Below, in pieces: positions 41,961-50,442 of a DNA stretch of 64,000 bases. The notes below the pieces were generated by a model that saw nothing but the letters and a program-made list of their open reading frames with translations, searched no databases and was not told where the DNA came from. The position numbers and the translations under genes are program-made. Every line of letters begins with the position of its first letter. The stretch's first letter is position 1. This stretch comes from Parapedobacter luteus. Its GTDB lineage: Bacteria; Bacteroidota; Bacteroidia; Sphingobacteriales; Sphingobacteriaceae. The DNA lies in the NCBI RefSeq assembly GCF_900168055.1, contig NZ_FUYS01000004.1:186001-250000 (forward strand), in the 5' to 3' direction.

Positions 41961-44960
41961 TTAAAAGCCCAGTCTTAAACCCAGTGTATATGATCTGGCA
42001 ATCGGATACCGATCGGTAGAGACCGATTCCGGATTTGTGCCCAACCAATCGGTAAAGGTCAACAGGTTTTTGCCGCTCAAAAACACACCGAGCTGGGTCA
42101 ACCGATGTTTCGACAGGAATTCCGATGGAAACCGGTAAGCCAATGATACATCCTGTACGCGGATGAAATTGCGGCTCAAATACCAGCTATGCCCGAGGAC
42201 GCTTCGCCGGTATTCGAGCGAAGGCCTCGTATTGGAGCGGTTTTCCGGGGTCCACCAACCTCCATCGAACATATTACCGGGCCGTATCGGATCCAAGCTA
42301 TTACTATAGAAGTCCAAATCGTTGAACGTCGCAATCCAACCCTGCATCGCATTGATAAAGATCGACAGATCAAAGTTGCCGTACCTAAAATTGTTGGTTA
42401 TGCCCCAACGGAATTTAGGTTGGCCTCCCTGTCCGATAATGGTTCGGTCATTATCGGCTTCGACGCGGCCATCTCCATTAAGGTCCCGGAACCGAGCGAA
42501 GCCCGGTTCGTATCCCGCAGGAAGCTCATCGCCCTCCTGGTAGATACCATCAAACACGTAGTCGTAATATACGTTGATCGGCTGGCCAATAAACCACCGA
42601 TTCCCCAGATCATCATCTTCCCGGCCGTCGCCGTCGGCATCCACGCCGTAGAGGCTCACAATTTTATTTTTATTACGAGAAAGAACAAAATTGGAGGTCC
42701 ATTCAAACTTTTCCTTTTTGATATTTACCGTGTTCAAGGTCAATTCGATCCCTCTGTTATTTACCTTGCCCAGATTGGTCCAGATGGAGGAATATCCAGT
42801 CATTATCGGTATTGACCGCTCGACCAGTAGGTCACGGGTATCCATGTTGTACAGTTCGACAGTGCCACCGATCCGACTATTGAAGAGCTCAAAATCAACC
42901 GCCAAATTAGACGTGTAAGTCGTCTCCCACTTGAGGTTTTCATTGGATATATTTGATGGGTATATACCCAACGCCGATTCTGGCCCATAAACGTAACGGG
43001 TGATGTTGGCCAAGCTCAACGATTGATAAGGCGAAATCGCTTGGTTGCCCACAGCACCATAGGAAACTCTCAGCTTGAGCAAATCCACATAGCTGCTGTT
43101 TTGCAGAAATGACTCGTCGGATGCGATCCACGCGAATGCTGCAGACGGGAATGTTGCATATTTATTGTTAGCCGCGAATACGGAGCTACCATCCCGCCTT
43201 GCCGTCAAGGTAACGAGGTACCGGTCTTTCAGCCGGTAATTGATCCTTGCCATCGACGAGATGCCTGACACCTTTTGAGCAGAAGAAGATACCGTTTGAA
43301 GTTCGCCGACATTAAGCCGATTCCATCCAAATGCATCAAACTCCAGCTGATCTGCACTCGCTGTCGTGGTCTCCTGGTTTTCGCGGTTTGCGCCGTACAT
43401 CAACGTGACGTCAAACGCATGGTTGTCTCCCAATTTGAACTTGTAATCCAAGATATTTTCCAGCACCCAGTCCTGCGCTTTCCAGTTCCGCTTAGAGGCA
43501 GATGTCGTATTGGCTTCGGGCAGATGGATGTCCTGAGCGGTAGCTTGGTAATCGCGAATCCAACGATAATTCGCCGAATAGTTGACCCGAAAGCTCAACC
43601 CATCAATCCAAGGAACGTCAACCAATGTAAAGAAATTGGCAAAGAGATTATTCCTGTAATTGTCGTTTTCCGAAAGGTAATTGTTTCGCATGGGATTTGC
43701 AGATACGCCTTGGTCCTCCGGTACCGTAAATTGCGTGGGGGATCCGTCCTCACGATACCACGTTCCATAGGGACTTTGTCTCGAAGCCAATGAAATCGAT
43801 GCAGGTACACCGGATTGGTCATTTTCTGAAAACATCGTATTGGTACCGATGGTCAACCAATCTGTAATCTTATTTTCAAGATTCACGCGGAAAGCCATTC
43901 TACGGAGGTTGTCATCGTGTACCAACCCATTTTCGCGCGACATGGAAGCGGAGAGGTAATAGTTCGTGTGGTTGGTATTGCCGGCAAGGCTCACATCTGT
44001 TGAAAAGATCCTACCCTGTTGAGCGATCATGTCATATGGATCTACAATACGGCCATTCCGGTAGTTTTCGGCTTCTGTCAGCGTCAAATATGTGGCGACA
44101 TTGTCTGGATCAAAAGGTACGCCCCTGAGCCTGCGGATTTCCATTGACTTTTCGAGATAGCGCTCCGGCGTTAGTAGCTGCATCCTAGCCGCCCAGTCGG
44201 ACAGGCCGTAAAACGTATTCAGGTTAATGTTTGGTTTTTCGGTTTTGCCCCGCTTAGACGTGATCAGGATCACGCCATTCGCTGCTCGTGAGCCGTAGAT
44301 AGCCGCCGCACTGGCGTCTTTCAGGATCTCCATGGACTCAATATCATTGGGATTGATATCGATCATACTTCCGTTAAAAAAAATACCGTCAAGAATGATC
44401 AATGGATTGTTCCCGGCACTCAAGGACCTGGGGCCACGTACTAGAATGGTTCCATTCTGTCCAGGCCGGCCATTGTCTGTAAACTGCACGCCGGCTACCC
44501 GGCCCCGCAGTGCCTGCGTCACGTTGGTATTAGGCAGGTTCTCAGTTTCCGCCATATCCACCTTGCTCACCGACCCGGTAACGTTGCGGCGCGATTGGGT
44601 GCCATAGCCCACGACCACCACTTCGTCTAAGGATGAAGTGCTGGCCATAAGCAGCACATGAATTGTTTCATTCTGCCCTACAGCCACTTCTTGTGTGGTG
44701 TAACCCACATTCCTGAATACCAAAGTGTCGCCGCTGTTGGCTTGGATGCGGTATTGGCCGGTTGCGTCGGTGACTGTACGTGCAACACCTTGCTTCACTT
44801 CCACGGATACCCCCTCCAAAGGCCCGTCGCTATCGCTCACCACGCCCGACACCGTTTGTTGTCCCTGTGCAAAAGTGGCAGCTATTGGCAAGGTCAAGGC
44901 CAGACAGAGGCAAAATACCTGTTGGCTTCTTAATAGCAATAAAAATTTACTCATCATCAT
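41961..44960 (-). CDS. SusC/RagA-family TonB-linked outer-membrane transporter
   Basis: 999 residues. Signal peptide to about residue 31 (ALTLPIAATFAQG). The carboxypeptidase-like regulatory domain spans ~34-110 (TVSGVVSDSDGPLEGVSVEV). The TonB-box/plug transition is SLDEVVVVGYGTQSRRNVTGSVS, followed by plug blocks GVQFTDNGRPGQNGTILVRG and KDASAAAIYGSRAANGVILITSKRG. The beta-barrel ends in SYTLGLRLGF with terminal Phe. It imports oligosaccharides with TonB energy. Three ATGs in a row leave the exact start open. It heads the ten-gene operon and has the shared regulatory module at 45016-45082. Confidence 0.97.
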   Translation of the reverse strand: MMMSKFLLLLRSQQVFCLCLALTLPIAATFAQGQQTVSGVVSDSDGPLEGVSVEVKQGVARTVTDATGQYRIQANSGDTLVFRNVGYTTQEVAVGQNETIHVLLMASTSSLDEVVVVGYGTQSRRNVTGSVSKVDMAETENLPNTNVTQALRGRVAGVQFTDNGRPGQNGTILVRGPRSLSAGNNPLIILDGIFFNGSMIDINPNDIESMEILKDASAAAIYGSRAANGVILITSKRGKTEKPNINLNTFYGLSDWAARMQLLTPERYLEKSMEIRRLRGVPFDPDNVATYLTLTEAENYRNGRIVDPYDMIAQQGRIFSTDVSLAGNTNHTNYYLSASMSRENGLVHDDNLRRMAFRVNLENKITDWLTIGTNTMFSENDQSGVPASISLASRQSPYGTWYREDGSPTQFTVPEDQGVSANPMRNNYLSENDNYRNNLFANFFTLVDVPWIDGLSFRVNYSANYRWIRDYQATAQDIHLPEANTTSASKRNWKAQDWVLENILDYKFKLGDNHAFDVTLMYGANRENQETTTASADQLEFDAFGWNRLNVGELQTVSSSAQKVSGISSMARINYRLKDRYLVTLTARRDGSSVFAANNKYATFPSAAFAWIASDESFLQNSSYVDLLKLRVSYGAVGNQAISPYQSLSLANITRYVYGPESALGIYPSNISNENLKWETTYTSNLAVDFELFNSRIGGTVELYNMDTRDLLVERSIPIMTGYSSIWTNLGKVNNRGIELTLNTVNIKKEKFEWTSNFVLSRNKNKIVSLYGVDADGDGREDDDLGNRWFIGQPINVYYDYVFDGIYQEGDELPAGYEPGFARFRDLNGDGRVEADNDRTIIGQGGQPKFRWGITNNFRYGNFDLSIFINAMQGWIATFNDLDFYSNSLDPIRPGNMFDGGWWTPENRSNTRPSLEYRRSVLGHSWYLSRNFIRVQDVSLAYRFPSEFLSKHRLTQLGVFLSGKNLLTFTDWLGTNPESVSTDRYPIARSYTLGLRLGF

Positions 44961-45015
44961 TATAATTGATTAGGTTTGAAAATTGGTTAACGCGTTTCCC
45001 GTTTATCAACTTCGG

Positions 45016-45082
45016 CAAATATCCGGCAAAGGCCGGTAAATGCTGTTCAATCATTTATCAACTCTGTATACTCGTTTACCAT
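45016..45082 (-). promoter_or_regulatory. Shared regulatory module, copy 1 (SusC operon)
   Basis: On the minus strand: GTATAC (45066-45071), 15 bases, TTG (45048-45050, in TTGAACAG), 24 bases, GATATTTG (45016-45023). It aligns without gaps to 46715-46781 at about 47 of 67 positions. The module ends 55 bases before the SusC start. GATATTTG is one base from TAnnTTTG and is probably the -7 element; GTATAC looks like an operator core. Confidence 0.75.
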
Positions 45083-45173
45083 TTCGCCAAACGCTGGGAT
45101 GTAGCTGATGCACGAATCAAAAACAACATCCTATAGACCAATATGTTGCATACCACCAAAGCTAGCGCCAAGG

Positions 45174-46697
45174 TCAGTCATCCGCTTTACTGATCAACTG
45201 CTTTTGTTTGGCTTGTTTACCGACAAACCGTCCCTGCTTGATATCTTCCTCGGTAAATGCAGCCATCAAAATCTCTTTCTCTCCCCCACGGGATCTATCG
45301 TAGCACACATAGATCAGGCCGTCATCATCCTGTACCACATCCGGATACGAAACGTTGTTACGCTCGTCCAGCAACAACTCATATGGCCATGTCTGCCCAT
45401 CGTCCAAGGAAAGGCGAGCCGTCATATTCTTCCTTGCCTTACGCGTAGGATCGTTGTTATACACAAGAAGAAGGTTGCCGGACTGCAGCCGTCCGATATA
45501 TAGCCGTGAATTAGCTGAGGCCAATTCTTCAACTTCCTGCAGGGAAGTCCAGCTTTTTCCTTGATCATCGGAAATACTTTCCTGCACATTTCGTTGCAGC
45601 ATCCAGATATTTCCGTTAGTCAACTGCACGCACATGTGTTCATAAAAATTGCTGATAGGCTTGTTCAGCGGCCCGCCCTGCAATGTCCAGTGCTCACCTT
45701 CATCATCGGAAATGTAAACTGCACTTTGGTGGTTAATCCAATCATAGGACGGCAATAACCACTTTCCCGAAGCCAACACAATGGGTTTGTTCCGGGTCAG
45801 CCCATCGCATAAACGCCTTGGAGACGTCCAGGTAGGTTTGTCTGAGGTTGGATTATCAATACGGACAGCCCACGTCCCCCATATGCCGTCAAAACCCTTT
45901 GGCCCGGTATTCTGCACCCAAAAAATCCATAATCGCCCTTGGGGATCTTTCCAAAGCTGTGGGTCCATAACCCGCACCGCACTATTGGGATGAGTGATTA
46001 CCATGGCGGGATCTACCCACTCTTTGCCGTCATCGCTGTACGATATGATGCCGTAATTGCCTGCATCCGGCTCACGAGTGCCGCCCGAAAACCATGCAGC
46101 CCACAGCCGCGTTCCCGTTTTTGTGATAGATGGACATCCCTGCCATTTCCGTGTGCTTCTGCCGTATTCAATACCCGGTAACCAGCTGACCTGAGCCGGT
46201 TCAGTGATAGATGGCAACGGTCGCGCATCAAAGAATGCTACCGCCCAGCCTTCGTATCGGACATCTTTCAGGCGGAAATTATCGTACACTATGTCCTTCT
46301 TGAATATACCAATTTGAACCTCTTGGCCGCTAAAAAGCGTAAACGACGGATGATCCAGTTTAATAAAACCCTGTTCATGTAGAACCGGCTCCTGTGATCC
46401 CGGCTCTCCCGCAAGCGGAGTAACGACGAAGAGGCTACCTGTAGTAACCGGAACAATACGGTTTCTCCCTGCCATTGAGCCAATAATGTAGCCTGACCCC
46501 CGCAGGAAACGGGGCAATTGCTTAAATACATAACGCTCATCGGCAAATATGGGAGCTCCTTTTCGTGCTATACCCACTTTATCCGCTTTTTCAGGAACAA
46601 CGGCTGCAAGGACCTTGGTACTGTCGGGAAATTGTGCACGGACATCGGTCCCGAAGCAAATTATCAACGCGATAGTAATGATAGATTTATAAAACAT
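45174..46697 (-). CDS. BNR/Asp-box sialidase-fold protein B, exported
   Basis: 507 residues, signal peptide MFYKSIITIALIICFGTDVRAQ. An N-terminal ~150-residue beta domain (SGQEVQIGIFKKDIVYDNFRL region) precedes the propeller. Asp boxes or variants are seen in SYSDDGKEW, SDDEGEHW, SDDQGKSW and SLDDGQTW. The C-terminal VSYPDVVQDDDGLIYVCYDR, then ILMAAFTEEDIKQGRF, is clearly related to the protein at 36838, so the two are paralogues. No RIP motif is evident, so it is probably not a true sialidase. It lies upstream of the SusC promoter with its own copy of the regulatory module. Confidence 0.88.
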   Translation of the reverse strand: MFYKSIITIALIICFGTDVRAQFPDSTKVLAAVVPEKADKVGIARKGAPIFADERYVFKQLPRFLRGSGYIIGSMAGRNRIVPVTTGSLFVVTPLAGEPGSQEPVLHEQGFIKLDHPSFTLFSGQEVQIGIFKKDIVYDNFRLKDVRYEGWAVAFFDARPLPSITEPAQVSWLPGIEYGRSTRKWQGCPSITKTGTRLWAAWFSGGTREPDAGNYGIISYSDDGKEWVDPAMVITHPNSAVRVMDPQLWKDPQGRLWIFWVQNTGPKGFDGIWGTWAVRIDNPTSDKPTWTSPRRLCDGLTRNKPIVLASGKWLLPSYDWINHQSAVYISDDEGEHWTLQGGPLNKPISNFYEHMCVQLTNGNIWMLQRNVQESISDDQGKSWTSLQEVEELASANSRLYIGRLQSGNLLLVYNNDPTRKARKNMTARLSLDDGQTWPYELLLDERNNVSYPDVVQDDDGLIYVCYDRSRGGEKEILMAAFTEEDIKQGRFVGKQAKQKQLISKADD

Positions 46698-46714
46698 AGG
46701 TTTCTCAATTCGTC

Positions 46715-46781
46715 CAAATATCCCTTGATCAATCCTAAATTCTGTTCAACCATTTAGCTATTATGTATACTAATTTATCAT
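46715..46781 (-). promoter_or_regulatory. Shared regulatory module, copy 2 (BNR protein B gene)
   Basis: On the minus strand: GTATAC (46765-46770), 15 bases, TTG (46747-46749), 24 bases, GATATTTG (46715-46722), with identical spacing to copy 1. It ends 17 bases before the gene's ATG. The most divergent part is the 12 bases just beside the -7 element, which supports functional conservation of the rest. Confidence 0.75.
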
Positions 46782-46886
46782 ACCAATAATCCCGAATTGA
46801 CCGTCAAACGATCAGAAAAACAACACACATCACTAAAAATCAATTATTTACACAAAAACAAAACCCAACTACCTCCTACAGGGTGA

Positions 46887-46918
46887 TTTGTATTTGTATA
46901 CACTTTTCCTTAAACTTG
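46887..46918 (+). promoter_or_regulatory. Promoter of the AraC gene with an embedded GTATAC
   Basis: TTTG at 46887-46890, 20 bases, TAAACTTG at 46911-46918 (one mismatch from TAnnTTTG). GTATAC at 46896-46901 lies between the two elements, followed by N3-TTT as in both module copies, a natural site for autoregulation. Confidence 0.55.
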
Positions 46919-46944
46919 TCCCTATAACCAATTATTAGCAAGTC

Positions 46945-47829
46945 ATGAAGCCCCATTTTCATTTGGTACCAAGGACCACAGCATACCCCTATCTTTCGCG
47001 ACAGCACACCCTACCTAACTTTGGTACAGTATGGCATTATCATCCTGAATTGGAGTTACATTACATCGTCCGGGGCGAAGGGGTTCGTTTTGTCGGCGAC
47101 AACATCAGCAATTTCGATGCGGGGGAGTTATTACTGTTAGGCGAAAACCTTCCCCATATGTGGCGATGTAACAAGCGGTATTTCCAGGGAAACCCCAATA
47201 TTACGGCGGAGGCCGTCGTCGTGCAGTTCCTCGCCGATTTCATGGGAAGAGATTTCCTGCGGAAGCCAGAAGCAGCGGCCATCCACGCCCTGTATGAACG
47301 CGCCCGGTACGGGCTGGTCATCCACGGCAGGACCAAAAAACAGGTGGTAACCCTAATGCGGGAGTCCGTTCAAGCTGAAGGCCTGTCCCGGCTGATGCTG
47401 ATATTCAACATGCTGCACGTATTGGCCGACAGTAAAGAGGTAACGCAAATCGCGACAGGCTGGACGACACACCAGGCGAATAAGGACGAGACCGATCGGA
47501 TTAATAAGGTATACCATTATATCCTGTCCAATTACCGCAACGAAATCACGTTAGACGAGATTGCTACAGTGGCCCATTTGAGTGTCACATCATTTTGCCG
47601 TTACTTCAAGATGATGACCAAAAAGACGTTTCGCGATTTCCTCATCGAAGTGCGCATTAGCCACGCTAAGCGTATGCTTATTGAAGACAGCATATCTACC
47701 ACGGAAGCCATCTGCTTTGAGTGCGGATTCAACAACCGTTCTAACTTTTTCCGGCATTTCAAACGCATCACCGGCTGCACACCGGTTGAATACCGGCATC
47801 GGTATTTGTACGAAAACGTATTTGTGTAG
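46945..47829 (+). CDS. AraC-family regulator adjacent to the SusCD locus
   Basis: 294 residues. The N-terminal cupin sensor has TVWHYHPELELHYIVRGEGVRFVGD and GELLLLGENLPHMW, as in sugar- and rhamnose-responsive AraC proteins. The C-terminal DNA-binding part is LDEIATVAHLSVTSFCRYFK, TTEAICFECGFNNRSNFFRHF and CTPVEYR. It is divergent from the BNR B gene across 247 bases that hold one copy of the shared module and its own promoter. It is the only regulator near the locus, since no HTCS or ECF sigma/anti-sigma pair is present. So it is the likely controller (inference). Confidence 0.92.
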   Translation: MKPHFHLVPRTTAYPYLSRQHTLPNFGTVWHYHPELELHYIVRGEGVRFVGDNISNFDAGELLLLGENLPHMWRCNKRYFQGNPNITAEAVVVQFLADFMGRDFLRKPEAAAIHALYERARYGLVIHGRTKKQVVTLMRESVQAEGLSRLMLIFNMLHVLADSKEVTQIATGWTTHQANKDETDRINKVYHYILSNYRNEITLDEIATVAHLSVTSFCRYFKMMTKKTFRDFLIEVRISHAKRMLIEDSISTTEAICFECGFNNRSNFFRHFKRITGCTPVEYRHRYLYENVFV

Positions 47830-47836
47830 GAGCGCC

Positions 47837-49132
47837 TCAATAAATCGCCAACAATTCGCCAACCACGAATGTGCTCCCGCCGACGAAAATCAGATCATCC
47901 GCCCCTGCGTGCTGCCTCGCCGCCTGCAACGCTTCGCGCACGCTGGTAAATGCGCTGCCCTCCAGGCCATAGTTTATGGCTGCGGCATGCAGCTCTTGCG
48001 CAGGGAGTGCCCTGGGCATCGCCACCTGGCAAAAATAATAGCGGGCCTCCCGGGGCAGCATGGGAAGCATGTTGTTCAAGTCCTTATCGCGCATCACACC
48101 GATGACCATATGCAACGCATGATGAGGCGTGGCGCTGATATTCGCCAGCACTTCGCGCCACCCATCGGCATTATGGCCGGTGTCGCAAATAACCAATGGG
48201 TCAACCGACAGCGTCTGCCAGCGGCCCATCAAGCCGGTAAGGTGCTGCACTTGCATCAGGGCTTGCCCCACATGCGTATCAGTAATGGAAAATCCCATCC
48301 GTCGCAGCTCATCCACCGCACAAAGTACGGTAGCAAGGTTTTTCGTCTGGTAGCTACCCGTCAAATCCAATGCATACACCGCTTCGTTCCTTGCAGACCG
48401 ATGGTTGACGTTTACGTGCAAGAATCCCGAGTGCTTGTTCATGGACGTCACCTGCCACAGCTGCGATGCGTACATCAGGCGGCTTGCATGGACGGCAGCG
48501 GCACGTTCGAAAACACCGGCCACTTCCATCTGCCATTCGCCGATTATCACTGGCACACCCGGTTTGATGATTCCGGCTTTTTCACTGGCGATCTCCTGCA
48601 ACGTGTTGCCCAATAGCTGGATATGGTCATAACCAATGTTGGTAATAATGGAGAGCAAGGGGGTGATAATATTGGTCGAATCAAGCCTGCCTCCCAACCC
48701 CGTTTCGACGATAGCGATATCTACCTGTTCGTCAGCAAAACACTTAAATGCCATTGCAACCGTCACTTCAAAGAATGAAGGTTCGACGGCCGCTATCAAC
48801 GGTTGGTATTCGCCTACGAAGTCAACGACTGCCTGCTTGGCAATCATGGCCCCGTTGATGCGTATCCGCTCGCGGAAATCCAGCAAATGCGGTGAGGTGT
48901 AGAGTCCGGTTTTGTAACCAGCAGCCTGCAGGATGGCCGCCAGCATATGCGACGTAGAGCCTTTGCCGTTCGTGCCGGCAATATGCACCGCCTTAAAGCG
49001 CTCCTGCGGGTTGCCGAGCGCTTCGCAAAGTCGGTAAGTGTTAGTCAGATCTTTTTTTAACGCCGATGCACCATCGCGCGTAAACATCGGCAAACGCGCG
49101 TACAGGTAGTCGACCGCCTCTTCGTATTGCAT
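47837..49132 (-). CDS. folC: Bifunctional folylpolyglutamate synthase / dihydrofolate synthase
   Basis: 431 residues, Mur-ligase-like. The P-loop is VHIAGTNGKGSTSHMLAAIL, followed by GLYTSPHLLDFRERIRING. Further blocks are VTVAMAFKCFADEQVDIAIVETGLGGRLDSTN, SIGYDH-type (IITNIGYDHIQLLG) and CDTGHNADGW. It adds glutamates to folates. It is the last gene after tonB, 4 bases downstream, and converges on the AraC gene with 7 bases between stops. The link with the TonB genes is a shared operon rather than a shared pathway. Confidence 0.95.
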   Translation of the reverse strand: MQYEEAVDYLYARLPMFTRDGASALKKDLTNTYRLCEALGNPQERFKAVHIAGTNGKGSTSHMLAAILQAAGYKTGLYTSPHLLDFRERIRINGAMIAKQAVVDFVGEYQPLIAAVEPSFFEVTVAMAFKCFADEQVDIAIVETGLGGRLDSTNIITPLLSIITNIGYDHIQLLGNTLQEIASEKAGIIKPGVPVIIGEWQMEVAGVFERAAAVHASRLMYASQLWQVTSMNKHSGFLHVNVNHRSARNEAVYALDLTGSYQTKNLATVLCAVDELRRMGFSITDTHVGQALMQVQHLTGLMGRWQTLSVDPLVICDTGHNADGWREVLANISATPHHALHMVIGVMRDKDLNNMLPMLPREARYYFCQVAMPRALPAQELHAAAINYGLEGSAFTSVREALQAARQHAGADDLIFVGGSTFVVGELLAIY

Positions 49133-49136
49133 GCGC

Positions 49137-49958
49137 TTATTTCAACCGAAATCGAACCGGAACAATGGCCTTCTGAACAGTTGGTGCCCGTTCCAGCTCA
49201 TTCAGCCGCGCTCCGCGCAAAGCACGCTCGCATTTTTCCCAAAGGCTTCTGTCGGGCAAGGTCGTGCCTTTCACGCCCGCCCGGGCATAAGTAATCGTTC
49301 CGTTTGGCGCTACATGCACCTCCACCGCCACGACCCCAGCCTGCTGGCCGTTGTCTTCAATTTGCGGCGGCACAACCCAGCGCCTATTTGCGATGGTGAG
49401 CCCCTCGGTACCAAAGCCCGACCCGCCTTCGCCATAGTTTGCTGCCAGCGGATCACCCTGGGCGCTTCCCTGATTGCCTCCTTCGGCTCCCGTACCATCG
49501 CCCCTTCCTGCGGCATTATTGCGCTTGCCGGTGTACAGGGCATTGGGATTGACTGCCGGTTTACTTTCCTTTTTTTCTACGGTAGCCTCCTCGGCGTTGG
49601 CCTTTTTTGTTTCGTTAGCCACCACAGCCGGTGCATCATCCATATCTTGGGTAGCGACTGTCCGCTCGGTTACCTGCTGGGACGGCGTCGGTTGTGTCTC
49701 CTGCTGTGGGTCTATCCTATCCGGCCGTACATGATTAGCATTTGGATCCATGGACGCCTCGTCGACGGTCATGTAGTCATCCCCCATGCCCACTTCCGCA
49801 GTGCCGTAATTGACAATAATGCCTCCTGTCCCAATTTCAGGGAAAGCAGAACCGATCATGATAAAAAAACTAAGCAGTAACAGCCCGCCCATCACGCCGC
49901 CCGAAATCCACAACGCCTTCGGGTAGTTGTTGTCTTCCTGTAAGTGATAATAGCCCAT
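49137..49958 (-). CDS. TonB-like energy transducer
   Basis: 273 residues. A single N-terminal membrane helix (ALWISGGVMGGLLLLSFFIMIG), then a long Pro/Gln/Thr/Ala-rich periplasmic linker (QQETQPTPSQQVTE ... GRGDGTGAEGGNQGS). The C-terminal ~90 residues are a TonB-type domain (GVVAVEVHVAPNGTITYARAG ... VQKAIVPVRFRLK). It transmits proton-motive energy to outer-membrane receptors. Together with ExbD 63 bases upstream and ExbB it forms a complete energiser. Whether it serves the SusC at 41961 cannot be told. Confidence 0.88.
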   Translation of the reverse strand: MGYYHLQEDNNYPKALWISGGVMGGLLLLSFFIMIGSAFPEIGTGGIIVNYGTAEVGMGDDYMTVDEASMDPNANHVRPDRIDPQQETQPTPSQQVTERTVATQDMDDAPAVVANETKKANAEEATVEKKESKPAVNPNALYTGKRNNAAGRGDGTGAEGGNQGSAQGDPLAANYGEGGSGFGTEGLTIANRRWVVPPQIEDNGQQAGVVAVEVHVAPNGTITYARAGVKGTTLPDRSLWEKCERALRGARLNELERAPTVQKAIVPVRFRLK

Positions 49959-50021
49959 GGTGTTTAAAACGTCCCCTTTTAATTAGATGCGTGCCCAATA
50001 CGCATTCCATAAATCAACCTG

Positions 50022-50429
50022 TTATTCCCGCAGTGGTTCGGTTGCCAATACCAATCGTATCTTGAGCTTATTGGCAATATCCATCACCGAGATAATATTT
50101 TGTATCGGCACCGTGCTATCTGCATACAGCATAATGGTCAGCTCCTCTCCCGGCTGGACATAGGCCTGGATAGCGTTCGATAGATTAGCGTAAGGCACCT
50201 CCTGCTTATCAAGATAATATTTCAAATCCTGGGTCACAGACACCGTCACCGTCTTCTTCGCGACTGATTGCTCACCCGCACTCGAACGGGGCAACAGTAA
50301 TTTCACGACCTGCGGGTTTGCCACAGCAGAGGCCAACAGGAAAAACAACATCAGGAAAAACATGATGTCGTTCAACGAATCCGTAAATACCCTAACTTCT
50401 GATTTATTTCGTCTTGCTCGTAAATTCAT
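50022..50429 (-). CDS. ExbD/TolR-family protein
   Basis: 135 residues. A short cytoplasmic start (MNLRARRNKSEVRVFTDSLNDIMFFLMLFFLLASAVANP) contains the essential transmembrane Asp (Asp21 region, SLNDIMF). The periplasmic domain has VSVTQDLKYYLDKQEVPY and IKLVLATEP-like end (LKIRLVLATEPL). It works with ExbB as a proton-driven stator. The gene lies 13 bases after exbB and before tonB. Confidence 0.92.
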   Translation of the reverse strand: MNLRARRNKSEVRVFTDSLNDIMFFLMLFFLLASAVANPQVVKLLLPRSSAGEQSVAKKTVTVSVTQDLKYYLDKQEVPYANLSNAIQAYVQPGEELTIMLYADSTVPIQNIISVMDIANKLKIRLVLATEPLRE

Positions 50430-50442
50430 CGCATTAGCCTAT

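Noticed and set aside
44971-44978. TAGGTTTG on the plus strand upstream of SusC
   Set aside because: No gene follows in that direction and no -33 element is present; probably chance.
36838-46697. Calling the BNR proteins true sialidases
   Set aside because: Asp boxes are present, but I see no RIP motif, and no sialic-acid catabolic gene such as nanA or nanE is nearby.
31669-47829. Regulation of the SusCD locus by a hybrid two-component or ECF sigma/anti-sigma system
   Set aside because: No such genes are in the window. The adjacent regulator is AraC-type and shares motif sites with the promoters.
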